DNA of 64,000 bases from Photorhabdus heterorhabditis (GTDB taxonomy: Bacteria > Pseudomonadota > Gammaproteobacteria > Enterobacterales > Enterobacteriaceae): positions 31,568 to 95,567 of the forward strand of contig NZ_RCWA01000016.1 of NCBI RefSeq assembly GCF_018448905.1, given 5' to 3'. The notes under the pieces were generated by a model, which was not told where the DNA came from, did not search any database, and was given only the letters and a program-made list of their open reading frames with translations. Of this stretch, positions 1-8,796 are shown piece after piece. Every line of letters starts with the position of its first letter. The first letter of the stretch is position 1. The position numbers and the translations under genes were made by a program.

Positions 1-77
1 GTAATTATTTTTCACACTTGTGTAATAATTGTTGATTATATTTACTACAACCCAAGTGAATCTCTGGCTTGTTACGA

Positions 78-108
78 AGGTTAAACCTTCCCGTCAGGGG
101 AAGGTCAA
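78..108 (-). promoter_or_regulatory. CueR-type copper promoter (probably copA) facing left
   Basis: On the minus strand TTGACC (108-103) is followed after 19 bp by TAACCT (83-78). The spacer holds a perfect dyad, ACCTTCCC (85-92) and GGGAAGGT (98-105). An over-long 19-bp spacer with this dyad is the known signature of CueR-activated copA/cueO promoters. No start codon lies between it and the left edge, so the regulated gene, presumably copA, begins outside the window. The dyad is 12 bp before cueR, so CueR may also influence its own gene. Confidence 0.85.
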
Positions 109-117
109 GGGGAAAAA

Positions 118-519
118 ATGAACATCAGTGAAATTGCTCGAAAAACCGGCCTGACCAGTAAAGCTATTCGGTTTTATGAAGAAAAGGATCTGATCACACC
201 GCCTGAAAGAGGAGATAATGGCTACCGTTATTATCAGCAGAAACATATTGATGAATTAACGCTGTTGCGGCAGGCGAAACAGGTCGGTTTTACGCTTGAT
301 GAATGTCGTGAGTTTTTAATGTTATTTCGCGATCCCAATCGTCACAGTGCTGATGTAAAAGCGGCAACGCTGCATAAAGTGGCTGAGATAGAAAAGACGA
401 TTGAAGAGTTACAGAAAATCAGAAGTAAATTGCTTTCTTTGGCGGAAGAGTGCCCTGGAGATGACGGGGCGGTATGCCCCATCATAGATCATTTATCGGG
501 TTGTTGCCTTCATCACTGA
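118..519 (+). CDS. cueR: Cu(I)-responsive transcriptional regulator CueR (MerR family)
   Basis: This 133-residue cytoplasmic regulator senses Cu(I) and activates copper efflux genes by distorting over-spaced promoters. The N-terminal winged helix-turn-helix (about residues 1-70, with the RFYEEKDLI and GYRYY segments) is followed by a dimerisation helix and the metal loop. Cys112 and Cys120, the two copper ligands of E. coli CueR, are at the same numbers here, and the CCxH-type tail is kept. It is convergent with ybbJ, overlapping its end by 7 bp, and divergent from the copper promoter at 78-108. Confidence 0.96.
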   Translation: MNISEIARKTGLTSKAIRFYEEKDLITPPERGDNGYRYYQQKHIDELTLLRQAKQVGFTLDECREFLMLFRDPNRHSADVKAATLHKVAEIEKTIEELQKIRSKLLSLAEECPGDDGAVCPIIDHLSGCCLHH

Positions 520-968
520 GAATTGATGGGTTTTACTTTCAGAGTAATACCATCAACAGCAATGACTTCTACTTCGGTATTGGCTGGTAGTTCACTGTTA
601 CAGTGAACTCGCCAACTACCATCAGCAAGCTTGACCCGACTGTAACCATTTTCGGTATCGGCGGTCAGTTTGGCATGGATACCGATGAGCTGGTGGTCTT
701 TCTGATTCAGTGTATCGTTACCTTTTGCTGGGTGACGACGTAACCAGTAGCGCCACAGTATCGCAGATAGCAGTGTCAGAGTTGCAAACAGAATACCTTG
801 CCATTCCCAGCTCATTCCCGGCAGAAACCAGGTGACAAGTGCAACAACGATAGCGGCTGTACCCGTCCATAATAGATAACCGCCGGTTCCCAGAAGCTCT
901 GCGATTAACAGTAAGCCCCCGAAGGAGAACCAGAGCCAGGGGATCTGATCTGTAATCTGTGCAATCAT
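513..968 (-). CDS. ybbJ: NfeD-like inner membrane protein YbbJ
   Basis: A 151-residue protein with hydrophobic segments at about residues 10-30 and 35-70, then a soluble C-terminal OB-fold (about 85-150), the layout of short NfeD proteins. NfeD proteins pair with SPFH/stomatin proteins in the membrane. The stomatin-like partner qmcA lies 2 bp upstream on the same strand, so the two are almost certainly co-transcribed. The exact biochemical role is unknown. Confidence 0.92.
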   Translation of the reverse strand: MIAQITDQIPWLWFSFGGLLLIAELLGTGGYLLWTGTAAIVVALVTWFLPGMSWEWQGILFATLTLLSAILWRYWLRRHPAKGNDTLNQKDHQLIGIHAKLTADTENGYSRVKLADGSWRVHCNSELPANTEVEVIAVDGITLKVKPINSQ

Positions 969-970
969 GT

Positions 971-1891
971 TTACTTACCTTTTTTGCTTTCGCCAATCAG
1001 TTCAGTAATACCGCCAATCGCGCCCATCAGATTGCTGGCTTCCAGAGGCATCATAATCACTTTGCTGTTATTGGAGGCACCAATACTGGTTAGCGCGTCC
1101 GTATATTTCTGGGCAACAAAGTAGTTAATTGCCTGCATGTTACCGTCAGAAATCGCATCAGAAACCATTTTGGTTGCCCGTGCTTCTGCTTCGGCGGCCC
1201 GTTCACGCGCTTCTGCCTGAAGGAATGCAGACTGACGTTCCCCTTCTGCTTTTAGAATCTGAGACTGTTTTTCACCTTCTGCTTTCAGAATAGCAGCCTG
1301 ACGGATACCTTCCGCTTCCAGAATATCAGCACGTTTTGTACGTTCTGCTTTCATTTGAGCGTTCATGGCAGAAATCAGTTCTTTCGGTGGACGAACATCA
1401 CGGATCTCAATACGGGTAATTTTTACTCCCCATGGGTTAGTGGCTTCATCGACGATATGCAGTAGACGGCTGTTGATGGAGTCACGCTGAGATAACATTT
1501 CATCCAGTTCCATCGAACCCAGAACTGTACGGAAGTTAGTCATTGTCAGGTTAATGATAGACAGCTCAAGGTTGCTGACTTCATAGGCAGCCCGAACAGG
1601 ATCGACGACCTGAATAAAGCAGACCGCATCAATGGTCACATTGGCGTTATCGCGGGAAATAACTTCCTGTGAAGGAATATCCAGCACTTGCTCCATCATG
1701 TTAATTTTACGGCCAATGCGGTCGATAAAAGGGATAATAATATGCAGACCCGGCAATAAAGTTCGGGTATAACGGCCAAAGCGTTCTACTGTCCATTGAT
1801 AACCTTGCGGTACTGTTTTTACGCAAGTAAATACAATCACCACTGCAATGAATATCAGAATAGGTACGGCACCAAAAGCAAATAAATCCAT
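971..1891 (-). CDS. qmcA: SPFH/stomatin-like membrane protease-associated protein QmcA
   Basis: The 306-residue protein has one N-terminal membrane anchor (about residues 5-25), an SPFH/Band 7 domain (about 25-180) and a long Ala/Glu/Arg-rich coiled coil with repeated ILKAEGE units (about 180-245). This is the QmcA/YbbK arrangement; E. coli QmcA forms large inner-membrane assemblies and associates with FtsH. It sits between cnoX and ybbJ on the same strand with short gaps, as in E. coli. Confidence 0.95.
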   Translation of the reverse strand: MDLFAFGAVPILIFIAVVIVFTCVKTVPQGYQWTVERFGRYTRTLLPGLHIIIPFIDRIGRKINMMEQVLDIPSQEVISRDNANVTIDAVCFIQVVDPVRAAYEVSNLELSIINLTMTNFRTVLGSMELDEMLSQRDSINSRLLHIVDEATNPWGVKITRIEIRDVRPPKELISAMNAQMKAERTKRADILEAEGIRQAAILKAEGEKQSQILKAEGERQSAFLQAEARERAAEAEARATKMVSDAISDGNMQAINYFVAQKYTDALTSIGASNNSKVIMMPLEASNLMGAIGGITELIGESKKGK

Positions 1892-1913
1892 AGCAATTCC
1901 TTAATCAAATAAA

Positions 1914-2771
1914 TCAGTAAAGCAGCGAATAAACCAGGCGACGATATTGCGAAGCCAGAGCATTACCGGTTCCCATTGCAGACATAATATCCATCATTGT
2001 TTTCCGTATTGCACCATTGGCAGCAGAAAGATCCTTTTTCAGGAAGCCCAGTAGTAATTCCAGAGCTTCTTCATTACGACTGACTTCGTGCAATTTCAGC
2101 GCGAGTTTAACAGCCAATTCTGCATTTTCCGGTTGAATAGAGAACTCTTGTTGCAATTGTTGGATCTCCGGTGTATCCGCCGCTTGCTTTTGTAACTCAA
2201 TTTGAGCCAGTAAACTATGATAATGAGAGTCTTGATCCTGTAATGGAATAAGATTCAGAATTTCCTGGGCTTCTTGTATATTATTGAGCATAATTTGCAC
2301 TTCGGTCAACATTAGTGCAATTTCACTGTTTTTGGGGGCTAATTGCCAAGCTTCTTTCAATAACGGTAGTGCTTCCTGATGTTTTCCTTCTGCGATAAGT
2401 TCCTCAGCTTGAGCAGCTTTTAACTCCTCCGGCTTGGGCAATACGCGAGTAAGTATCTCTCTAATCGCTTTTTCGGGTTGTGGACCCTGAAAACCATCTA
2501 CGGGTTGGCCTTGTTGCAAAATGTAAACAGTAGGAATGGCTCGTAAACCAAATTGTGCTGCGATCATTTGTTCTTTATCACAATCCACTTTTGCCAGGAC
2601 CAATTGATCGGCATATTCTGCGGCTAGTTTATCCAGCGTTACACTTAATTCCTGACAGTGAGGGCTACGTTCAGACCAGAAATAAAATAAAACCGGCACA
2701 GTCATAGACTGTTCAATAGTTTGATGCAGATTACTTTCGTTGATGTCAATTCCAGTAGTGGTTGTTAGCAT
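1914..2771 (-). CDS. cnoX: Chaperedoxin CnoX (YbbN)
   Basis: The 285-residue protein joins an N-terminal thioredoxin-like domain (about 1-115) to a C-terminal TPR region. The active-site position reads SPHC (36-39) rather than CxxC, as in the E. coli protein, so it is not a classical disulfide reductase. CnoX is a holdase that protects cysteines under HOCl stress and hands clients to GroEL/ES and DnaK. The gene starts at ATG 2771 and lies 23 bp before qmcA. Confidence 0.93.
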   Translation of the reverse strand: MLTTTTGIDINESNLHQTIEQSMTVPVLFYFWSERSPHCQELSVTLDKLAAEYADQLVLAKVDCDKEQMIAAQFGLRAIPTVYILQQGQPVDGFQGPQPEKAIREILTRVLPKPEELKAAQAEELIAEGKHQEALPLLKEAWQLAPKNSEIALMLTEVQIMLNNIQEAQEILNLIPLQDQDSHYHSLLAQIELQKQAADTPEIQQLQQEFSIQPENAELAVKLALKLHEVSRNEEALELLLGFLKKDLSAANGAIRKTMMDIMSAMGTGNALASQYRRLVYSLLY

Positions 2772-2837
2772 ATAATGGGTCTCTTAAATTCGATGTTGTA
2801 GGGTATTATTGAACAGATGAGGTTACTTTCCTAACTT

Positions 2838-3623
2838 TCAAGTTGTACCACTCTGTTTAGTCAGTATTTTATCCATTAATCTGCCCGGTAAAATCCGGCG
2901 CATAATGGTTACCGCGTGAGTTATCCAGGTCACTGGATAACGTAATTTAGGATTCGGGCTTTCTAAAGCATGAATCAATTTACGCACAACGGCTTCGGGT
3001 GTCAGTGTGAAATGGCGGGCAATGCTGGGGTTTTTGACCGGCTTATCACTTTGTGTCTGATTCACGTTCTCGGTAAAACGTGTTTTTATCGGACCTGGCA
3101 CAATCAAGCTGGCTTTAATGCCGGTACCTGCCAATTCCATTCTTAACGCATCTGACCATGCTTCCAGAGCATATTTACTGGCAGAGTAAGCACCACGGCC
3201 TGGGGTTGAAATGAGTCCCATAACCGAACTGGTTTGGATAATACGACCTTCACCATGAAGTTGCATGGTTGGGAGTAGTAAACAGGTAAGTTGATGTGTA
3301 CCAAACAGATTGGTAGAGAATTGGTGTTCCAGTTGTTCACGACTGATAGTGTTCAAAGGGCCATAAATACCAAAGCCGCCATTATTAAACAGTCCGTAAA
3401 GGCGGCCATTGGTTAGCCTGATGACCTCGGCAGCGGCACGTTCAACACTCATCTTGTCATCAAGATCCAATTCGATAGGTTCCAGTCCTAGCTCGCGCAT
3501 ATGTTGTAAATCTGCGGGTTTTCGGCAGGCTGCTAATACTCGGTAGCCTCGCTGATGTAGTGTTTTAGCCGCTACCAGACCGATTCCACTGGAACAGCCG
3601 GTGATAAGAACTGACTTTTGCAT
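2838..3623 (-). CDS. ybbO: Short-chain dehydrogenase/reductase YbbO
   Basis: This 261-residue SDR has the Rossmann nucleotide motif TGCSSGIG (residues 8-15), the NNGGFG variant of NNAG near 80, a catalytic serine near 133 and the YSASK active-site motif near 146-150. E. coli YbbO is an NADP-dependent aldehyde reductase. Its place between tesA and cnoX matches the E. coli locus and supports orthology; the substrate here is not shown by the sequence. Confidence 0.92.
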   Translation of the reverse strand: MQKSVLITGCSSGIGLVAAKTLHQRGYRVLAACRKPADLQHMRELGLEPIELDLDDKMSVERAAAEVIRLTNGRLYGLFNNGGFGIYGPLNTISREQLEHQFSTNLFGTHQLTCLLLPTMQLHGEGRIIQTSSVMGLISTPGRGAYSASKYALEAWSDALRMELAGTGIKASLIVPGPIKTRFTENVNQTQSDKPVKNPSIARHFTLTPEAVVRKLIHALESPNPKLRYPVTWITHAVTIMRRILPGRLMDKILTKQSGTT

Positions 3624-3673
3624 AACTTTACCTATTTATATACATCAATTTGTTGAAACTAATAGTTTACTAC

Positions 3674-4309
3674 TTAAGAATAATTAAGATGTGCTGATAG
3701 TGTGTCGGACATCCAATCAGCGATAAATGGTTGGGCGGCCAGATTAGGGTGCAATCCGTCTTGTTGTACCCACTCCGGTTTAATCGCGACTTGTTCCATA
3801 TAAAACGGGAGCAGGGGAATTTGATTATGTTCTGCCAGTCTGGGGTAAATTCTGGCAAAAGATTCAGTATAACGGCGCCCGTAGTTTGGTGGCAGACGGA
3901 TCTGCATTAATAAAGGTTGAATATTGGCTTGTTTCACTAAGGTGATGATCTGTTGCAGATCGTGTTCTGTTTGTTGTGGGGGAAAACCGCGTAATCCATC
4001 ATTGGCACCCAATTCTATCAGCACCCAACGGGGTTGATGTTGTTTAAGTAATCCAGGTAGCCTTTCAAGGCCCTGAGCGGCAGTGTTACCGCTGATGCTG
4101 CCGTTGATGACAGTGATTTTATTGCCGGATTTCTGCCATTTTTTTTCCATCAGAACAGGCCATGATTGTTCAACAGGCAGATGGTAACCTGCACTGAGGC
4201 TATCACCGAGAATCAGCAGGGTATCCGCCGCAATAGCTCTGGCGCTGGATAACACCACTAGTAATAGGAAAAGTAAATGGTAACGGGAAATATTCTTGAA
4301 GTTCAGCAT
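3674..4309 (-). CDS. tesA: Periplasmic acyl-CoA thioesterase I / lysophospholipase TesA
   Basis: The chosen start gives 211 residues: a signal peptide (1-27, cleaved in AIA-ADT as in E. coli TesA) and a GDSL hydrolase. The nucleophile is Ser37 in GDSLSAGY; the oxyanion and block motifs GANDGLRG and DGLHPN follow. A longer reading frame continues upstream to 4492 but would bury the signal peptide and run deep into ybbA. The start overlaps the divergent ybbA start by 33 bp. The enzyme hydrolyses acyl thioesters and lysophospholipids. Confidence 0.94.
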   Translation of the reverse strand: MLNFKNISRYHLLFLLLVVLSSARAIAADTLLILGDSLSAGYHLPVEQSWPVLMEKKWQKSGNKITVINGSISGNTAAQGLERLPGLLKQHQPRWVLIELGANDGLRGFPPQQTEHDLQQIITLVKQANIQPLLMQIRLPPNYGRRYTESFARIYPRLAEHNQIPLLPFYMEQVAIKPEWVQQDGLHPNLAAQPFIADWMSDTLSAHLNYS

Positions 4310-4963
4310 CTCAGTAAGCACGTTGGTCAGGGGGAACACCGGATCACTATATTGCAGGGAGTCGGGCTGGTTGTCGAGCCTGCGCAGACTATTGCTTTGG
4401 TGGGAGAGTCGGGATCGGGTAAATCCACACTGCTTGGCATTATTGCCGGGTTGGATGATGGTAGTGACGGTGAAGTCCGGCTGTTGGGACATAATTTAAG
4501 CCAGATGAATGAAGAACAGAGGGCGCAACTACGGGCTGAGAATGTCGGTTTTGTATTTCAGTCATTTATGTTAATTCCGACTTTGAATGCATTGGAAAAT
4601 GTCCAGCTTCCTGCTTTATTACGTGGTGAGTCTGAAAGTAGTAGTAAAAAGCAGGCAATTGAATTGCTTGAACAACTCGGATTGGGGAAGCGTTTAAAAC
4701 ATATGCCAGCCCAACTTTCTGGTGGTGAACAACAAAGGGTGGCGTTGGCTCGGGCATTTAGCCGTCAGCCCAAAATTCTGTTTGCTGATGAACCAACCGG
4801 TAATTTGGATCGACAAACTGGTGATCGCATTGCTGACTTACTGTTTTCTCTAAATCGTGATTATGCCACAACGCTAATTCTGGTCACTCATGACAGCCAG
4901 CTTGCTGCCCGTTGCCAACGTTGCTTGCGGCTGGTTGATGGAACATTGAGGGAAGAAAGATGA
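4277..4963 (+). CDS. ybbA: ABC transporter ATP-binding protein YbbA
   Basis: The 228-residue ATPase is of the LolD/MacB type. It has Walker A GESGSGKST, a Q-loop in VFQSFMLIPTLNA, the signature LSGGEQQR, Walker B ILFADEPTGNLD and the switch histidine in LVTHD. It overlaps ybbP by 4 bp, so the ATPase and its membrane partner are translationally coupled. The system is a type VII (mechanotransmission) ABC complex whose substrate has not been settled. Confidence 0.95.
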   Translation: MVTGNILEVQHLSKHVGQGEHRITILQGVGLVVEPAQTIALVGESGSGKSTLLGIIAGLDDGSDGEVRLLGHNLSQMNEEQRAQLRAENVGFVFQSFMLIPTLNALENVQLPALLRGESESSSKKQAIELLEQLGLGKRLKHMPAQLSGGEQQRVALARAFSRQPKILFADEPTGNLDRQTGDRIADLLFSLNRDYATTLILVTHDSQLAARCQRCLRLVDGTLREER

Positions 4964-7395
4964 TTTGGCGCTGGTTCTGGCGCGAATGGCGCACTCCCTC
5001 TTTATTGATTGTTTGGTTATCCCTCACTCTGGCAGTAGCCTGCGTGTTGGCATTAGGCAGGATCAGTGATCGCATTGATCAAAGTGTTCATTACCAGAGC
5101 CGGGATTTTCTGGCGGGTGATCTGGTGCTGCGGGCTTCTTATCCGGTAGATAATAGATGGTTACAACAGGCGAAAGATCTTGGGTTAAAGTTGAGTAGCC
5201 AGCTCTCTTTCACCACGATGACCTATGCCGGGGATACGCCTCAACTGGCAAATGTGAAAGCCGCAGACAGTCTCTATCCGTTATATGGCAAGCTGGAAAC
5301 TCATCCACTTGGTTTGAAAGTAGAAAAAGGTACCGTTCTGGTTGCTCCTCGCTTACTTGAACTGTTGAAAATCAAAATTGGCGATAATCTGGATGTAGGT
5401 GACACCACACTCAGAGTCAGCGGAGAATTAATTCAGGAGCCAGACAGTGGCTTCAACCCATTCCAGATTGCGCCGCGGATTTTAATCAGTCTTGATGATG
5501 CGCAATCTACAGGGGCAATTCAGCCGGGTAGCCGCCTGACTTACCGTTATATGTTTTCCGGTGATAAAGAAGCAGTTTATCAGTATCAGCAGTTGATTGA
5601 TCCACAACTTAAGGCTGATCAGCGCTGGTATACCTTGAAGCAGGATAGTGGCGCGCTGGCAAAATCTATTGCTAGAGCGCAACAATTCCTGTTGTTATCA
5701 GCTTTGCTCACGTTATTACTTGCCGTTGCTGCCGTGGCAGTATCCATGACTCACTATTGCCAGAGCCGTCATGACTTGATCGCTGTGCTTAAAACATTGG
5801 GTGCGGGGCGCTGGGCCTTGCGTAAGTGGGTGATTGGTCAGTGGTTGGCGTTATTGGGTGCGGCGGCATTAGTGGGCGCGCTTTTAGGATTGATGTTTGA
5901 ATATCTGCTAGTACACATCCTGGCGTCTATGTTGCCGAAGGCTTTACCAGAAGCAGGATTCTGGCCGTGGGTATGGGCATTGGGGGCATTATCTGTGATT
6001 GCTTTGCTGGTGGGAATGCGTCCATATCGGCAATTAATGACAACTCAGCCATCACGAGTACTGCGTGATGATATTATCGCCCCCATCTGGCCATTACGCT
6101 ATTACTTGCCATTGGTGACATTGGTTGTGGTGAGTGGGCTGGTTTTTCTGGTTGGTACCAGTCCTATGTTATGGGCGTTACTTGCTGGTGTAATGATTGT
6201 TGCGGTGTTATTAGCTGTACTCGGTTGGGGAGGATTGTGGCTATTGCGTCATCTGAAATCCCGCCATCTCAGTTTTCGTTTAGCGGTTAGCCGATTGCTG
6301 CGGCAGCCATTTCAGACGGTGACTCAATTGGCGGCTTTCTCTTTATCATTTATGTTACTTGCTTTGTTGTTGGTGGTCAGGGGCGATTTACTTGACCGCT
6401 GGCAGCAACAATTGCCGCCAGACAGCCCAAACTATTTTCTGATTAATATGACTGGGCAGCAAATTCCACAGGTAAAGCATTTACTGGCTCAGTATCAGGT
6501 TAAACCTGCGGAGTTTTATCCAGTGGTATTGGCTCGCTTGACGGGAATTAATGATCAATCAGCCATAGCGTGGGCAGATACCAAAGAACCAGAAAGCAAC
6601 ATTGTGCGGCGGGAATTGAACTTGACATGGAAAGAAGAACTACCCCCGTTTAATACTTTGACAGAAGGTAGTTGGCCGCCAACAGAAAATGAGGTTTCTA
6701 TTGAACAAGGGGTTGCTGAGCGTTTGGCAATCAAAATCGGCGATAAACTGACATTCAGTGGCGATACGCAGCAATTCAGTGCCATAGTCAGTAGTATCCG
6801 GTTGGTGGATTGGGAAAGCTTGCGGCCAAATTTCATATTTATTTTCCCAAAACGAACATTGGAAAATCAGCCGCAAACCTGGTTGACCAGCTTCCATTAT
6901 GAAGGTGATGGCCGCCTTCTGACCGAACTTAATCGTCAGTTTTCGACATTGAGTTTGCTTGATACGGGGGCCATGATTAAGCAAATTCAGGATATTTTGC
7001 AACAGGTAGGCAAAGCACTGGAGGTTATGGTCGGGTTGGTCATGGTATGTGGCATCTTACTCCTGTTAGCTCAGATTCAGGTAGGAATGCACCGGCGGCA
7101 ACTTGAACTCGTGGTTTACCGTACCTTGGGAGCGAGTAAGCCATTACTGCGCCGTACCCTCTGGAGTGAATTTGCTTTGCTTGGATTAATGGCGGGTTTT
7201 GCTGCGGCATTAGGCGCAGAAGCTGCGCTTTGGTTATTGCAAATAAAGGTTTTTGATTTTCCATGGCAACCAGAATGGCAGATGTGGCTCTTACTGCCAA
7301 TCATCGGCAGCTTATTGCTTTCTTTATGTGGTAGTTGGCTGGGGATCAGGTTGTTACGAGGAACCGGATTACATCGGCAGGTTCAAAAGGGATAA
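4960..7395 (+). CDS. ybbP: ABC transporter permease YbbP (FtsX/MacB family)
   Basis: The 811-residue membrane protein has an N-terminal helix (about 15-35), a large periplasmic domain, and groups of helices around 240-430 and 675-800 in the duplicated FtsX layout of predicted permeases such as YbbP. It follows ybbA with a 4-bp overlap. In E. coli this pair lies beside tesA exactly as here, which suggests a role in envelope lipid or hydrophobic substrate handling; that role is an inference. Confidence 0.94.
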   Translation: MIWRWFWREWRTPSLLIVWLSLTLAVACVLALGRISDRIDQSVHYQSRDFLAGDLVLRASYPVDNRWLQQAKDLGLKLSSQLSFTTMTYAGDTPQLANVKAADSLYPLYGKLETHPLGLKVEKGTVLVAPRLLELLKIKIGDNLDVGDTTLRVSGELIQEPDSGFNPFQIAPRILISLDDAQSTGAIQPGSRLTYRYMFSGDKEAVYQYQQLIDPQLKADQRWYTLKQDSGALAKSIARAQQFLLLSALLTLLLAVAAVAVSMTHYCQSRHDLIAVLKTLGAGRWALRKWVIGQWLALLGAAALVGALLGLMFEYLLVHILASMLPKALPEAGFWPWVWALGALSVIALLVGMRPYRQLMTTQPSRVLRDDIIAPIWPLRYYLPLVTLVVVSGLVFLVGTSPMLWALLAGVMIVAVLLAVLGWGGLWLLRHLKSRHLSFRLAVSRLLRQPFQTVTQLAAFSLSFMLLALLLVVRGDLLDRWQQQLPPDSPNYFLINMTGQQIPQVKHLLAQYQVKPAEFYPVVLARLTGINDQSAIAWADTKEPESNIVRRELNLTWKEELPPFNTLTEGSWPPTENEVSIEQGVAERLAIKIGDKLTFSGDTQQFSAIVSSIRLVDWESLRPNFIFIFPKRTLENQPQTWLTSFHYEGDGRLLTELNRQFSTLSLLDTGAMIKQIQDILQQVGKALEVMVGLVMVCGILLLLAQIQVGMHRRQLELVVYRTLGASKPLLRRTLWSEFALLGLMAGFAAALGAEAALWLLQIKVFDFPWQPEWQMWLLLPIIGSLLLSLCGSWLGIRLLRGTGLHRQVQKG

Positions 7396-7406
7396 TTGCC
7401 AGGCAT

Positions 7407-7445
7407 TCAGGGAATGGGTAGGTTTGTTGTGAACCCATTCCCTGA
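7407..7445. terminator. Perfect 13-bp hairpin after ybbP
   Basis: TCAGGGAATGGGT (7407-7419) and ACCCATTCCCTGA (7433-7445) form a perfect 13-bp stem with a 13-nt loop, 12 bp after the ybbP stop. There is no clean T-run, so it may act as a transcript-end stabiliser or processing site rather than a classical terminator. Confidence 0.55.
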
Positions 7446-7487
7446 TTAGAAGTTGGTGTTTTATCTGTAGCTCTCTTTATCGATGTT

Positions 7488-7614
7488 TATACCTGTTATC
7501 TTTCAAGTTGCCTCTTTGTTGGCTGCGTTCACTTACCCCAGTCACATCGTTATCTATGCTCCTGGGGATGCGTTCATTTGCCGCCGCGTTGCAAATTGAA
7601 ATCTATTGGGTATA
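7488..7614. repeat. Full-length ERIC (IRU) element, 127 bp
   Basis: The element runs from TATACC to GGTATA, has imperfect inverted-repeat structure, and contains the diagnostic ERIC core segments ACCCCAGTCAC and GCTCCTGGGGA. Its 127-bp length is that of a canonical ERIC. Its right end supplies the last codons (Tyr-Thr-Gln) and stop of the convergent monooxygenase gene. Confidence 0.9.
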
Positions 7615-8670
7615 GGCAAATTCAGCTCTGAGTTGTGGCAGGATTTTTTCGCCGAAAGTGGTTAAGCCCTTAACATAATCAGGGAAGATCAACATAACCC
7701 CATCTAATTCGCATTCACGTAGTAAATCTGATAATTGTTTGCGACATGTTTCCGGGTTGCCAATAGCTGTGTGGGTCATGAAGGCATTTTGGGATCTTTC
7801 AACCATAGCATTGCTTTTTTCGCCAACATCGACGCCAAAACTGTGCATCATGCTTTTAACGGCTTCTATATCCAGACCATCACGATAGAACTGTGCCAGC
7901 GTTTCAGCTTCTTCATCTGTTTCAGCGCAGATAATCGTACTCATACAAAAGGTTTTGGCGGTGGTACCGTATTCTGCTGCAATACGTTTAGCCATCAGAC
8001 TGATTTGTCGTGTTTCTTCTTCATCTTTACCACCAATAAAACACACATCGGTATGGCGTACACTAAAACGCAGCCCACGTTCTGACTGACCGGCGCATAC
8101 CAAATAAGGGCGAGGAACGGAAATAGGTTTAGGTTCGGAAACGCAATTAGTTAAATTAAAGTAATCCCCTTGATGATCAACCTGCTTTTCACACCAAAGT
8201 CGTTTGATCAATTGAGTCCATTCTTCGGTCATTGCGTAACGTTGATCGTGATCTAAATGGCTATCCCATTCTCCCATTTGTTCAAATTCGTCTTTAAAGG
8301 AGCCAGAGACAATATTCAGTCCGGCGCGTCCATGACTTATCTGATCCAATGTCGCGATCATTTTGGCTGTCACGGCAGGGTTATGCAGCCCGGCATGCAT
8401 GGTCGCGATAAGTCGGGCGTGATGAGTGACTTCGGCAATACCTGCCATCATTGTGACTGATTCCAACGAACTGCCCCAATGTTCTGTTTCACCGCCAAAG
8501 CCACGCCATTTACTCATGGACATAATAAAATCTAGGCCAATTTGATCAGCCAGAATAGCTGCTTCACGGTTTTGCTGATAAGAAGCATCCAGTGGTGGGG
8601 TATTTTTAGAAATAATCCATCCACCTTTGGCGATAGGTAGAAATACTCCGAATTCTTTATTTGCCATCAT
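7603..8670 (-). CDS. LLM-class flavin-dependent monooxygenase, RutA-like
   Basis: The 355-residue protein is a bacterial-luciferase-like TIM barrel. Segments such as FLPIAKGGWIIS, SMSKWRGFGG, the TLDQISHGRAGLNIVSG stretch and VCAGQSERGLRFS align with the pyrimidine oxygenase RutA and related enzymes that open uracil-type rings with FMNH2 and O2. The MFS transporter and Tsx-like channel upstream on the same strand suggest an import-and-oxidise unit for a nucleobase-like compound. The other rut genes are absent, so the substrate is open. The last three codons and stop fall in an ERIC element. Confidence 0.82.
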   Translation of the reverse strand: MMANKEFGVFLPIAKGGWIISKNTPPLDASYQQNREAAILADQIGLDFIMSMSKWRGFGGETEHWGSSLESVTMMAGIAEVTHHARLIATMHAGLHNPAVTAKMIATLDQISHGRAGLNIVSGSFKDEFEQMGEWDSHLDHDQRYAMTEEWTQLIKRLWCEKQVDHQGDYFNLTNCVSEPKPISVPRPYLVCAGQSERGLRFSVRHTDVCFIGGKDEEETRQISLMAKRIAAEYGTTAKTFCMSTIICAETDEEAETLAQFYRDGLDIEAVKSMMHSFGVDVGEKSNAMVERSQNAFMTHTAIGNPETCRKQLSDLLRECELDGVMLIFPDYVKGLTTFGEKILPQLRAEFAYTQ

Positions 8671-8706
8671 TAATTCCTTGTTTGTGTGTTATAAGGAATG
8701 CCTTTT

Positions 8707-8776
8707 TATACCCTTCATCCTTCAAGTTGCTGCTTTCACTTGCCGCCGCGTTGCAAATTGAAATCCACAGGGTATA
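8707..8776. repeat. Short (70-bp) ERIC variant
   Basis: It has the same TATACCC start, CTTCAAGTTGC arm, TTGCCGCCGCGTTGC arm and GGGTATA end as the full-length ERIC at 7488-7614, but lacks the central 57 bp. It lies between the monooxygenase and the MFS gene. Confidence 0.85.
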
Positions 8777-8796
8777 GGTTTATTTTATTTTTAAAT

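Noticed and set aside
3674-4492. Longer tesA reading with 61 extra N-terminal residues
   Set aside because: It would bury the signal peptide and overlap ybbA by more than 200 bp; ATG 4309 gives the normal precursor.
7735-8460. Forward open frames inside the monooxygenase gene
   Set aside because: They are antisense to a complete, well-conserved enzyme and rich in Cys/Phe/His, as expected of shadow frames.
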